Origin: Pseudomonadota bacterium
GTDB taxonomy: Bacteria > Pseudomonadota > Alphaproteobacteria > Rhizobiales > Beijerinckiaceae
NCBI GenBank assembly: GCA_023386155.1
Contig: JAEWKH010000162.1
Coordinates: 1-32,161 of the forward strand
Direction: 5' to 3'
DNA: 32,161 bases
The position numbers were made by a program, and so were the translations under genes. Shown piece by piece: positions 14,234 to 21,705 of the stretch (the stretch's first letter is position 1; each line of letters opens with the position of its first letter). Below the pieces are notes generated by a model. It worked only from the letters and a program-made list of their open reading frames with translations, was not told the DNA's origin and searched no databases.

Positions 14234-14263
14234 ATTGTAGGAACGAGTTTTCCGGTTTTCAAG
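14234..14263 (-). promoter_or_regulatory. Heat-shock (RpoH-type) promoter of the hsp20 operon
   Basis: On the minus strand CTTGAA (14258-14263), a 17-base spacer and CTACAAT (14234-14240) match the alphaproteobacterial sigma-32 pattern (CTTGAA, 16-17 bases, C-rich then AT -10). Transcription would start near 14227, exactly at the first leader hairpin. Confidence 0.6.
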
Positions 14264-14337
14264 AGGGGAGTTTAAGCCTGGCCGACCTCCGCTGCGACGC
14301 CGGAGAAACCGACTGGCCATTGCGGCGGCCGAGCGTT

Positions 14338-14385
14338 AGCATCGGACCCAAAAGTGGACCCGCTTTTGGGATCGGATCCGATGCT
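14338..14385. repeat. Interspersed palindrome, copy 1
   Basis: AGCATCGGA CCCAAAAG pairs with CTTTTGGG and TCCGATGCT. An extra ATCGGA on the right side makes a 6-base bulge, and the loop is TGGACCCG. Palindromes with this ATCGGA...CCAAAAGTGGA...CTTTTGG core are typical intergenic repeats in Methylobacteriaceae-like genomes. Confidence 0.65.
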
Positions 14386-14395
14386 CCTCCTCTTG

Positions 14396-14439
14396 GCTAG
14401 CGCATCGTGCAGCCCTCTGGGTCCGCACGATGCGCTAGC
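14396..14439. repeat. Interspersed palindrome, copy 2 (perfect 15-bp arms)
   Basis: GCTAGCGCATCGTGC (14396-14410) and GCACGATGCGCTAGC (14425-14439) are perfect reverse complements around a 14-base loop that retains GGGTCC. It directly follows copy 1, so two members of a palindromic family lie in tandem between the hsp20 promoter and the small peptide gene. Confidence 0.7.
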
Positions 14440-14471
14440 ATCCGAGCGTTTCGACCAAGGAAAGACAGATC

Positions 14472-14636
14472 ATGCTTCGCATTCTCTCCCTTGCCGTCCT
14501 GACAGCTTTCGCCATTCCGTCCCATGCGGCCGACATCGCGCGAAACGACACGATCGTCGCCCAGCAGCAACAGGCTCCCCAGCAGAGTCCGAAGCGCGAT
14601 TGCGAGAGGAAACGGGACGAGGGCGTGAGCTCCTGA
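14472..14636 (+). CDS. Small secreted peptide, unknown function
   Basis: A 54-residue ORF with a convincing signal peptide (MLRILSLAVLTAFAIPSHAA) and a short charged mature part with a QQQQ run and one Cys (PKRDCERKRDEGVSS). AAGGA lies 9 bases before the ATG. It ends three bases before the stop of the convergent yihY-like gene. Short exported peptides of this kind are common in Rhizobiales and often unannotated. There is no recognisable domain, so translation is plausible rather than shown. Confidence 0.5.
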   Translation: MLRILSLAVLTAFAIPSHAADIARNDTIVAQQQQAPQQSPKRDCERKRDEGVSS

Positions 14637-14639
14637 AGA

Positions 14640-15563
14640 TCAGGACACGGCGACCGGATCGCCGTCGACCGGCCCGGAAAGGGAATCCGGAGTCCTGTCG
14701 CCGACTGGCCGACTCCGGCGCAGCGCGGCGTTGAGCTCGGCCCCGAAGATGAAGATCGCGGCGGAGAGCTGCAGGAAGATCAGGGCCGTCAGGATCCCCG
14801 CCAGACCCGCATAGGTCAATTTCAGGTGGGTCATGTTGGCGAGGAGCTCACCGTAGAGGCTCGCCCCGATCAGCCACAGGACCAGGGTGGCCGCGATGCC
14901 CGGCACCACGTCCCATGAGCGCGGACGGGCGTCGGGCAGCCACAGATGGGTGGCGGAGAGGCCCACGACCAGAACAATCGAAGCCAGACCGTAGCGAACC
15001 ACGTCATAGGTCGGGCCCAAGCCCTTGAGGTCCGGCATGTGGGACACGGCCCAGCGCCAGATCGACGGCCACAGGACCACCAGCACCGATGAGGCGACGA
15101 GCGCTCCCGCGCCGATCAGGATGAAAGCGATACCGATGAGCCTCGCCTGCCACCAGGGCCGGAACCGCTCGACGCCATAGGCCCGGCACAGGGCGACCCG
15201 GAGGCTCTCGACGCCGTTGGTGGCGACGAGCAGCGTCAGGACTATGCTGACCGTCAGCACGTTCCTGCGCGGGATCAGAACCTTGTCGGCCTCCCGCGCC
15301 AGCGGGCCTGCGACGCCTTCGGGCCAGAAATCGAAGAGTAGGTGAACGATATGCGTCGAGATCCGCCCAGCCCCGAGGAAGGCGGCGAGCGCAGCGACGC
15401 AGATCAGGAATGGAAACAGGGCGATGACCAGCGAGAGCGCCACGTGGCTCGCCATGGCCAAGCCGTCGTTGCGCGCAAAGCGCGATCCCGCGTCGGCCGT
15501 GGCGGCGAAGATCGATCGGACGCGGGATGGAAAAGGAATGAGGCGCATCGGCGGCTTGAGCAT
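14640..15563 (-). CDS. YihY/BrkB-family inner-membrane protein
   Basis: A 307-residue polytopic membrane protein of the YihY (UPF0761, formerly RNase BN/BrkB) family. About six membrane helices are visible, for example HVALSLVIALFPFLICVAAL, NVLTVSIVLTLLVATNGVES, IGIAFILIGAGALVASSVLV and GILTALIFLQLSAAIFIFGA. The last one is followed by ELNAALRR, the family ending. Transport or envelope roles have been proposed, and the old RNase BN link is not supported. The start at 15563 is accepted; an ATG five codons later (15548, MRLIPFPS) is equally possible. It is divergent from the RTX gene. Confidence 0.85.
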   Translation of the reverse strand: MLKPPMRLIPFPSRVRSIFAATADAGSRFARNDGLAMASHVALSLVIALFPFLICVAALAAFLGAGRISTHIVHLLFDFWPEGVAGPLAREADKVLIPRRNVLTVSIVLTLLVATNGVESLRVALCRAYGVERFRPWWQARLIGIAFILIGAGALVASSVLVVLWPSIWRWAVSHMPDLKGLGPTYDVVRYGLASIVLVVGLSATHLWLPDARPRSWDVVPGIAATLVLWLIGASLYGELLANMTHLKLTYAGLAGILTALIFLQLSAAIFIFGAELNAALRRSRPVGDRTPDSLSGPVDGDPVAVS

Positions 15564-15638
15564 CGTGGATCGGCAGACCGGCGAACGATATGGCGCGATC
15601 CGGTCCCTTGATGCGGTCAGGAGGGCCGCATGGCAAGG

Positions 15639-15691
15639 TTTATATCAAGCATAACAGCCTGCTGTTGCAATGTTACAACCTTTGCTATAAA
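15639..15691. promoter_or_regulatory. Divergent promoter region with a perfect dyad
   Basis: TATAAA boxes face outward on both strands: minus strand at 15639-15644 towards yihY and plus strand at 15686-15691 towards the RTX gene. Between them AACAGC-CT-GCTGTT (15653-15666) is a perfect inverted repeat, next to a looser GTTGCAATGTTACAAC dyad (15664-15679). A -35-like TTGCAA (15665-15670) overlaps. A regulator bound here could control both genes. Confidence 0.4.
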
Positions 15692-15732
15692 CCTGGGTGA
15701 ATTTTCCGCTCTCGCTTCCTGAGGAATATAAA

Positions 15733-17430
15733 ATGGCTACACGGATTGTGACCTTCGAGCAACTGAAGGGAGGTACTTTCATTGGAGGTGGGAACGATAC
15801 ATTGGCCCTTAGCGGAAGTCAGTCCGATACATTCGATTTAACTCAGGCTACTATTAGCGGCTTTACTACAATTACCACTGACGATGACTTCAGAATTAGG
15901 ATGACCAGCGCCCAATTCAGTAATATTACTACAATCAATGGCACTTGGTATAACTTCCTATATATCGATGGACCGGTAGTCGACATCCGCGGCAAGTCTT
16001 TGTCCCAAGTGTGGGGCATTGATGCGGCTAATGGCGTGACTGTGTACGCAAACAGCCTTTCAAATCTGGATGACTTCGATTGCTTCGGCAACAAAGGCGA
16101 AACCTTAAAATTTTTTGGAATCCTCTCCGAAGCGGATAGAGCGACGGCTCATCGGATGGGGTACGATACTGTCGTCGATGATACAGGCAATTCCACAACG
16201 AACCCTCCGCCTGTGATCACAAATTTGGCAGGAGAGAGGAAACTCGTTCGACCCGGCGAGATCGTTCTCCTTGACACCCTGAGCGACGCGACCGCGATCG
16301 ACGACGAAGGAGTAATCAGACGAATTATCGTCGAGAGCAAAGGATACGCGGATTCCATCAGAATCGTCGGCACAGACAGGCTGACGTTCGTCAAGAATAG
16401 CAGCGATGGCTTTGACATGTATTTCGACGGTGTCGACATCGGCAATTACTCGAAGAATGGCGGGCTCGGCGGCAACGGATACCTCTTCTTCCATTTCGAT
16501 GAGAGTGCTCCAGTAGAAGCGGTGGACTATGTTTTACATCACATCGAGTTCGTGAGAGGAGCCAGCTCAAGAAACGACCTCGCCGTCACAGTTACTGTCT
16601 CCGACAGGGGCGGGCGTCAGACATCAGCGACCGTTGTCATGGAAGGTGTCGACGGCCCCGCAACCGACGGCGGGATGGGGGGCTTCAACATCGCGCCAAG
16701 TTTTCTCACGTTTCTAGGAGGCCCGATTAGCGAATCGGCCATACCCAACAGCGTGATCGGAACATTTCAAGCCATAGACCCTAATGGGGATAAGCTTTTT
16801 TACAGCATCAGCGATAGCTATGGCGGTTTGTTCCGTGTTGAGAACAATGCACTGGTACTCAGCAAGCCTCTCGACTTCGAGCAGCGGTCTTCCTACACTT
16901 TGCAAGCAACCGCTTCAGATGGAAGAGGCGGATCAACCCATACATTCATCACTATCAATATAACAGACATCATAGCTGAAAAGACTATAGGCACCTCTGC
17001 TTCCGAAAAGATTCTGGGCAACAAAGGTAAAGATAGTCTGTCCGGAGGAGGTGGCGACGATACATTAGGTGGCGGCATCGACAACGACATCCTAACCGGC
17101 GGCTCGGACAGAGATACTTTTCTCTTCAATACCAAGCCTAACAAAAAGTCGAATTATGATCGTATCACTGACTTCAATCCGACGGACGACACGATCTCCT
17201 TAGAGAACAGTGTCTTCACCAAACTGGGCAAAGCCGGCAAGTTGAACAAAAAGGCCTTTTTTGCCGGAGATAAGGCGCACGATGCCAGTGACCGAGTCAT
17301 CTTCAATAAGAAGACAGGTATCTTATATTACGATCAGGATGGCTCGGGATCCAAGGCGGCATGGGCAATTGCGAAGCTCGACAATGCCCGAAAGATCAAG
17401 CTGACCTATTCAGATTTCATGATCATTTGA
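15733..17430 (+). CDS. Cadherin/RTX calcium-binding secreted protein
   Basis: A 565-residue predicted type I secretion substrate. There is no N-terminal signal peptide. Residues 1-130 are beta-rich with a GGGNDTLALSGS start. A middle region of unknown type follows, then a cadherin-like domain (about 318-411: ESAIPNSVIGTFQAIDPNGD, NNALVLSKPLDFEQRSSYTL, QATASDGRGGSTHTF). About four RTX nonapeptides follow (420-460: GNKGKDSLS, GGGGDDTLG, GGIDNDILT, GGSDRDTFL), which bind Ca2+ outside the cell. The C-terminal about 90 residues (ITDFNPTDDTISLE, KTGILYYDQDGSGSKA, KLTYSDFMII) match the usual secretion-signal region. No secretion ATPase or TolC gene is near. The gene is visibly AT-rich compared with both neighbours, suggesting transfer. 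ATG 15733 has GAGGA upstream. Confidence 0.85.
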   Translation: MATRIVTFEQLKGGTFIGGGNDTLALSGSQSDTFDLTQATISGFTTITTDDDFRIRMTSAQFSNITTINGTWYNFLYIDGPVVDIRGKSLSQVWGIDAANGVTVYANSLSNLDDFDCFGNKGETLKFFGILSEADRATAHRMGYDTVVDDTGNSTTNPPPVITNLAGERKLVRPGEIVLLDTLSDATAIDDEGVIRRIIVESKGYADSIRIVGTDRLTFVKNSSDGFDMYFDGVDIGNYSKNGGLGGNGYLFFHFDESAPVEAVDYVLHHIEFVRGASSRNDLAVTVTVSDRGGRQTSATVVMEGVDGPATDGGMGGFNIAPSFLTFLGGPISESAIPNSVIGTFQAIDPNGDKLFYSISDSYGGLFRVENNALVLSKPLDFEQRSSYTLQATASDGRGGSTHTFITINITDIIAEKTIGTSASEKILGNKGKDSLSGGGGDDTLGGGIDNDILTGGSDRDTFLFNTKPNKKSNYDRITDFNPTDDTISLENSVFTKLGKAGKLNKKAFFAGDKAHDASDRVIFNKKTGILYYDQDGSGSKAAWAIAKLDNARKIKLTYSDFMII

Positions 17431-17439
17431 GGCACGGCC

Positions 17440-18198
17440 CTATTCTACGCTCCGGCTCCGGGCTTCGTTCGCCAGGCGGATGAGCATCGGGCGGACCTCG
17501 TGCGGGCCGGTCAGGACCCTCGGGAAGGACAGGCGCAGGATGTCGTCGCCCAGGGCCATCTGGATGCCCTCGGGATCGATCCCGATCAGGTGCCAGGCCC
17601 CCTCCCGGGCGCCGCAGAGCCGGGTGGCGTAGAGCGCGACCGCATCGCCGTGCTCGGCGTTCATGTGCTCGATGGCTTCCGCTTCGAAGTCATAGAAGTC
17701 GAAGAAATCGGACATGTTCGTGAGCAGGTCCTCGGCCGCCATGCGATAGGCCCGGCCGAAGCCGCCATTGAGGCTGCCGGATGCGACCTTGAGGCGCCAG
17801 AAGCTGAAATCGGGGAAGTCGACGTAGAGCTCGGCCTTGGGATGCTGCAGCAGGTAGCGGCGGCGGATGCTCTTCGCCTCATCCGTCTCCCGGTCGAGCC
17901 GGTCGGCCGTCGCCTGCAGGGTCAGGCGCGGATGCGCCAGCGGATCGCCCTTGCCGATGGACGACAGGAGCAGGGAGCAGCGCGGATCGGCCTCCATCAG
18001 CCGCGTGTGCACGGAAAGCTGCGAGGTGAGGACGACCGGAGAGCCGTCGAGGTCCGTCCCGACCTGGACGAGGCTTGCGAAGGGCATGCCGCTCTCCGGG
18101 TCGTTGGTGGCGAGCGCGCCGGAGCGGGCGGTGCGCATCAGCCTCCTGGCCAGCGCGCGAGCTTCGTCATCGACGGGCAAAGTCGGGTCTTTTGCCAT
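17440..18198 (-). CDS. HugZ-like pyridoxamine-phosphate-oxidase-fold protein with DUF2470
   Basis: A 252-residue flavin/heme-handling protein. The N-terminal split-barrel domain (about 10-150: SGALATNDPESGMPFASLVQ, SPVVLTSQLSVHTRLMEADP, RCSLLLSSIGKGDPLAHPRL) resembles FMN-binding pyridoxamine 5'-phosphate oxidases. The C-terminal DUF2470 part (about 170-250) starts with IEHMNAEHGDAVALYA. This pair of domains is found in HugZ/HutZ-type heme-utilisation proteins, but many family members have no known substrate and no heme-uptake genes lie nearby. ATG 18198 with GGAGGATG upstream is preferred to the longer frame to 18264. Confidence 0.85.
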   Translation of the reverse strand: MAKDPTLPVDDEARALARRLMRTARSGALATNDPESGMPFASLVQVGTDLDGSPVVLTSQLSVHTRLMEADPRCSLLLSSIGKGDPLAHPRLTLQATADRLDRETDEAKSIRRRYLLQHPKAELYVDFPDFSFWRLKVASGSLNGGFGRAYRMAAEDLLTNMSDFFDFYDFEAEAIEHMNAEHGDAVALYATRLCGAREGAWHLIGIDPEGIQMALGDDILRLSFPRVLTGPHEVRPMLIRLANEARSRSVE

Positions 18199-18223
18199 CT
18201 CGCATCCTCCGGCTCTCACGATC

Positions 18224-18238
18224 AGGGTTATACACCCT
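18224..18238 (-). promoter_or_regulatory. Palindrome overlapping a -10-like box upstream of the HugZ-like gene
   Basis: AGGGT-TATAC-ACCCT is a perfect 5-bp dyad. On the minus strand it contains TATAAC, a good -10, 26 bp before the ATG. A -35 is poor (TTTGGT, 17 bases away, inside a repeat). It could be an operator over the promoter. Confidence 0.3.
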
Positions 18239-18239
18239 A

Positions 18240-18290
18240 GTGCATCGGAACCAAAAGTGAACACCGCCTTCGGGTCCGCTCGATGCGCCA
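18240..18290. repeat. Degenerate copy of the interspersed palindrome
   Basis: GTGCATCGGAACCAAAAGTG followed by GGGTCCGCTCGATGCGCC shares the GCATCGGA...CCAAAAGTG...GGGTCC...CGATGCGC elements with the two palindromes at 14338-14439. Only the outer GCATCG/CGATGC arms still pair, so this copy is decayed. Confidence 0.5.
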
Positions 18291-18375
18291 GCGATGCGGT
18301 TCGCGAAGCGCCTCGAACCGGGCGGGTTGGCCTCCTCCGGCCTGACCATCATACGAAGGATCTAGATTGGGATTA

Positions 18376-18406
18376 TTGACTTCCCAAAACGTTTTGGAGA
18401 TCTAAT
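18376..18406 (+). promoter_or_regulatory. Promoter with perfect LacI-family operator
   Basis: TTGACT (18376-18381) and TCTAAT (18401-18406) are a -35/-10 pair with a 19-base spacer. Inside the spacer CCAAAACGTTTTGG (18384-18397) is a perfect 14-bp palindrome with a central CG, the classical form of a LacI/GalR-family operator. The regulator gene directly downstream most likely binds here and represses itself and the transport operon. Confidence 0.7.
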
Positions 18407-18432
18407 TGAAAACACAAGGGAGCTTGAACCCT

Positions 18433-19440
18433 GTGTCGAACCTGAAGCTTCTCGCGCAATCGCTCGGCCTGTCGATCACGACCGTGTCGCGGGCCCTCGA
18501 CGGCTATTCCGACGTGGCACCGGCCACCCGCGAGCGCGTGCAGGCGGCCGCGCAGGCGATGAACTACCGGCCGAACCCGGCCGCCCGCAGCCTGCGGCGG
18601 CGCAAGGCCGAGGCGGTGGCCGTGACCCTGCCGACGGAGCCGGGCCGGTTCGGTCCCCCGATCTTCCTGAACATGCTGGCCGCCTGCGGGCAGCGGCTCG
18701 CCGAGGAAGGCCTCGACCTGATGCTGCTTCCGACCGCGGGGCGCGCCGGCGAGATGGACACCTACCGGCGGCTTCTGGACGGGCGACGGGCGGACGCGGT
18801 GATCGTCGTGCGCACGAGGCTCGAGGACGAGCGCGTCGCCTTCCTCAAGGAGCGCGGCATCCCCTTCGTCACCCATGGCCGCACCGCCCGTCCGGACGAG
18901 CACGCCTTCATCGACGGCGATGGCGAGGCGGGCTTCCGCGAGGCGGCGCAACAGCTCGCGGGGCTCGGCCACCGGCGCATCGCCCATATCGCGGCTCCGC
19001 AGGATCTCACCTTCGCCCATCTGCGCCGCAAGGGCTGGCTGGCGGCGCTGGAGGAAGCCGACGCTTCGGACCGGCTCGAACACACCGCGCACCCGACGGA
19101 AGCGGGCGGCTATGAGGCCGCGCAATGGCTGCTGCAGCAGGATGCGCCTCCCACGGCCCTTTTGTGCGCCACCGACAGCATGGCGATCGGCGCCCTGAGC
19201 GCCCTCAAGGAGCGCGGCCTCGTCGCCGGGCGCGATATCGCCGTGATCGGACACGACAATCTGCCCTCTGCCGCCTTCACCGACCCGCCGCTCTCGAGCA
19301 TGGAGATCGCCGCGTCCGATGTGGGCCGGCAATTGGCCGAGATGCTGATCGCGCGGCTCGGCGGGCGCGCGGCCGACGAGCTGCAAACCATTCTGCCGGT
19401 TCGGCAGGTTCCGAGGATGACCCACGGACCGGCGAACTGA
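18433..19440 (+). CDS. LacI-family transcriptional regulator of the sugar operon
   Basis: A 335-residue repressor. The N-terminal helix-turn-helix and hinge (NLKLLAQSLGLSITTVSRAL, DGYSDVAPATRERVQAAAQA, MNYRPNPAARSLRRRK) contact the operator. Residues 60-335 form the periplasmic-binding-protein-like effector domain (PTALLCATDSMAIGALSALK, VIGHDNLPSAAFTDPPLSSM). It resembles AglR-type regulators of alpha-glucoside operons. The frame also opens at TTG 18406, but that codon overlaps the -10 box. GTG 18433, 10 bases after AAGGGAG and right at the conserved helix, is chosen. The effector is probably the transported glycoside or its breakdown product. Confidence 0.9.
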   Translation: MSNLKLLAQSLGLSITTVSRALDGYSDVAPATRERVQAAAQAMNYRPNPAARSLRRRKAEAVAVTLPTEPGRFGPPIFLNMLAACGQRLAEEGLDLMLLPTAGRAGEMDTYRRLLDGRRADAVIVVRTRLEDERVAFLKERGIPFVTHGRTARPDEHAFIDGDGEAGFREAAQQLAGLGHRRIAHIAAPQDLTFAHLRRKGWLAALEEADASDRLEHTAHPTEAGGYEAAQWLLQQDAPPTALLCATDSMAIGALSALKERGLVAGRDIAVIGHDNLPSAAFTDPPLSSMEIAASDVGRQLAEMLIARLGGRAADELQTILPVRQVPRMTHGPAN

Positions 19441-19508
19441 GTCCGATGCCCTCGACCTTTCCGGCCCCGGGTCGAGCGGCACCAAGAAGGGACCGATGGA
19501 GGAAGGAC

Positions 19509-20792
19509 ATGACGCATCCGGTATCGCTACGCGCCATTGCCGCCGCGGCAGCCCTGTTCGGGGGGCTCACCGTCGCTCAGGCGCAGGAAACGATCTTCTA
19601 CTCGACGCAGCTTCGTCCCATCGAGGAAGCCACGAAAGTCCGCGAGGTCCTGCTGAAGGGCATTCCTGGCAAGGTCACCTACGTGGTCGACGAGCCGCCC
19701 GCCTTCGCGGTCCGCATGAAGGCGGAGACGCAGGCCGGCAAGCGCACGGCGAGCGTCGTCGGCGCCCTGCACGGCGAGCTGCAGCCGCATGTTCCGGCCG
19801 ATCTCCAGCCCGTCGACGATGTGGCCGCGAAGCTGACCGATCGCGGCATTCCGGCGAGCCTGATGGATCTCGGCAAGCTCGGCACGGGCCAGCAGCAATA
19901 CATCCCGTGGATGCAGGCGACCTACGTGATGGTCGCCAACAAGCAGGCGCTGCAATACCTGCCGGCCGGCGCGGACGTGAACAGCCTCACCTATGCGCAG
20001 CTGCAGCAATGGGGCAAGAACATCGTCGACAAGACCGGCCAGCGCCGCCTCGGCTTCCCGGCGGGACCGACGGGCCTTCTGCCGCGGTTCTTCCAGGGCT
20101 ATTTCTACCCGTCCTTCACGGGCGGCGTGGTGACGACCTTCAAGTCGGCCGATGCGGAAGCCGGTTGGAACGCCCTGAAGGAATTGTGGGCCGTGTCGAA
20201 CCCCAATTCCACGAACTACAACTTCATGCAGGAGCCGCTGCTCTCCGGCGAGGTGTGGGTCGCGTGGGATCACATCGCCCGCGTGAAGGAAGCCCTCACC
20301 CTGCAGCCCGACCAGTTCGTCGCCTTCCCGGCGCCGGCCGGCCCGAAAGGACGCGGGTACATGCCGGTGATCGCCGGTCTCGCGATTCCGAAGGACGCGC
20401 CGAACCGCGCGGGCGCCGTGGCGGCGATCGAGCACATGACGAAGCCCGAAACGCAGCTCGCGACGGCCGCTGAGGTCGGCTTCTTCCCGGTCGTGAAGGC
20501 CCAGCTGCCGCCGGATCTCGCGCCCGGCATCAAGGCGCTCGCCGGCGCGGTCGACGCCACGCAGAACGCCAAGGACGCGCTCGTGTCGCTGCTGCCCGTG
20601 GGCCTCGGCGCCAAGGGCGGCGAGTTCAACAAGGTCTACATGGATTCCTTCCAGCGCATCGTCCTGCGCAACGAGCCCGTCAAGGACGTGCTCGAAGCCC
20701 AGGCGAAGGTCCTCGACGGGCTCATGAAGGAGACCGGCGCACCCTGCTGGGCTCCCGACAAGCCGAGCCAGGGCGCCTGCGCCGTTCAGTAA
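19509..20792 (+). CDS. Sugar ABC transporter substrate-binding protein
   Basis: A family 1 extracellular solute-binding protein of 427 residues. The signal peptide is cleaved near VAQAQ (residue 26). The mature protein shows a two-lobed carbohydrate-binding pattern (MQATYVMVANKQALQYLPAG, GFPAGPTGLLPRFFQGYFYP, SGEVWVAWDHIARVKEAL). Two Cys near the C-terminus (TGAPCWAPDKPSQGACAVQ) may form a disulfide. A GGAGGAAGGA ribosome site precedes ATG 19509. It starts 68 bp after the regulator and is separated from the permeases by a strong hairpin, the usual way to make more binding protein than permease. The ligand is inferred to be a glycoside handled by the downstream hydrolase. Confidence 0.88.
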   Translation: MTHPVSLRAIAAAAALFGGLTVAQAQETIFYSTQLRPIEEATKVREVLLKGIPGKVTYVVDEPPAFAVRMKAETQAGKRTASVVGALHGELQPHVPADLQPVDDVAAKLTDRGIPASLMDLGKLGTGQQQYIPWMQATYVMVANKQALQYLPAGADVNSLTYAQLQQWGKNIVDKTGQRRLGFPAGPTGLLPRFFQGYFYPSFTGGVVTTFKSADAEAGWNALKELWAVSNPNSTNYNFMQEPLLSGEVWVAWDHIARVKEALTLQPDQFVAFPAPAGPKGRGYMPVIAGLAIPKDAPNRAGAVAAIEHMTKPETQLATAAEVGFFPVVKAQLPPDLAPGIKALAGAVDATQNAKDALVSLLPVGLGAKGGEFNKVYMDSFQRIVLRNEPVKDVLEAQAKVLDGLMKETGAPCWAPDKPSQGACAVQ

Positions 20793-20802
20793 TCTGACCT
20801 TC

Positions 20803-20830
20803 AGCCCGGCGAGGTTCTCTTCGCCGGGCT
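20803..20830 (+). other. Intercistronic hairpin after the binding-protein gene
   Basis: AGCCCGGCGA (20803-20812) and TCGCCGGGCT (20821-20830) form a perfect 10-bp stem with an 8-base loop, 10 bp after the binding-protein stop. No T-run follows. Such hairpins protect the upstream message and allow partial read-through into the permease genes. Confidence 0.7.
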
Positions 20831-20853
20831 ATCCTCGCGAGTGGAGCGGCGTC

Positions 20854-21705
20854 ATGCCTGCGCGCACATCCTGGATCCCCTATGCGCTGATCGCGCCCTC
20901 GGTCGTCTTTCTCGCGGCGCTCTTTCTCGTGCCGCTCGTGCAGACGATCTGGCTGTCGTTCTCCGCGGGCGATGCGCTGTCGCTCGAGAACTACCAGCGC
21001 ATGGCCGGCGACCTGAACTTCGCGCTCGCGGTCAAGAACACGTTTCTCCTCACCCTCGTGGTCGTGCCGCTCCAGGTCGTGCTGGCGCTCGGCATGGCCA
21101 CCATGGTGACGAAGCTCGACAAGGGTCGCGATCTCGTCCTGTGGGTGCTCACCATCCCCCTCGGCATCTCGGACCTCGCCGCCGGCCTCGCCTGGCTCGC
21201 CCTGCTCCAGAACACGGGTTACCTGAACTCCGCGCTCTATGCGCTCGGCCTCATCCAGGGTCCCGTCGGCTGGCTCTCGCAGGAGACGCCCGTCGCCCTG
21301 TTCTTCGCCATCGTGCTGGCCGAACTCTGGCGCGCCACGGCCATCGTGCTGGTGATCCTGATCGCGGGCCTTCAGCTGATCCCGAAGGAATTCGCGGAAG
21401 CCGCCGAGATCTTCGGCGCCAGGCCCTGGACGCGATTCACGAAGATCACGTTGCCGCTTTTGAAGCCCAGCCTGCAATCGGCCCTGATCCTGCGCACGGT
21501 GCTCGCCTTCGAGGTCTTCGCCGTCGTCTATGCGCTGGGTGGGCGCAACTTCCCCGTTCTCGCCGGGGAAGCCTATGTCTGGCAGAACGACAACCAGAAT
21601 TACGGCGTCGCGGCGGCCTATGCGGTGCTCATCATGGCGATCTCCCTCGCCGCGACAGCCGTTTACCTGCGCGTGCTGAGAACGCGTCCGGAGCAGCTCC
21701 CATGA
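20854..21705 (+). CDS. Sugar ABC transporter permease (MalF/UgpA-like)
   Basis: An inner-membrane permease of 283 residues with about six helices, starting with SWIPYALIAPSVVFLAALFL. The cytoplasmic EAA loop is clear (EFAEAAEIFGARPWTRFTKI followed by TLPLLKP), which docks on the ATPase. It belongs to the carbohydrate CUT1-like permeases. Its stop overlaps the next ATG by ATGA, so the two permeases are translationally coupled. Confidence 0.92.
   Translation: MPARTSWIPYALIAPSVVFLAALFLVPLVQTIWLSFSAGDALSLENYQRMAGDLNFALAVKNTFLLTLVVVPLQVVLALGMATMVTKLDKGRDLVLWVLTIPLGISDLAAGLAWLALLQNTGYLNSALYALGLIQGPVGWLSQETPVALFFAIVLAELWRATAIVLVILIAGLQLIPKEFAEAAEIFGARPWTRFTKITLPLLKPSLQSALILRTVLAFEVFAVVYALGGRNFPVLAGEAYVWQNDNQNYGVAAAYAVLIMAISLAATAVYLRVLRTRPEQLP

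Noticed and set aside
10944..14279. Shared 12-mer AGTTTAAGCCTG before the lptC/RNase D gap and the hsp20 promoter
   Set aside because: A 12-base match between two places in 32 kb is expected by chance, and no dyad or spacing pattern supports it.
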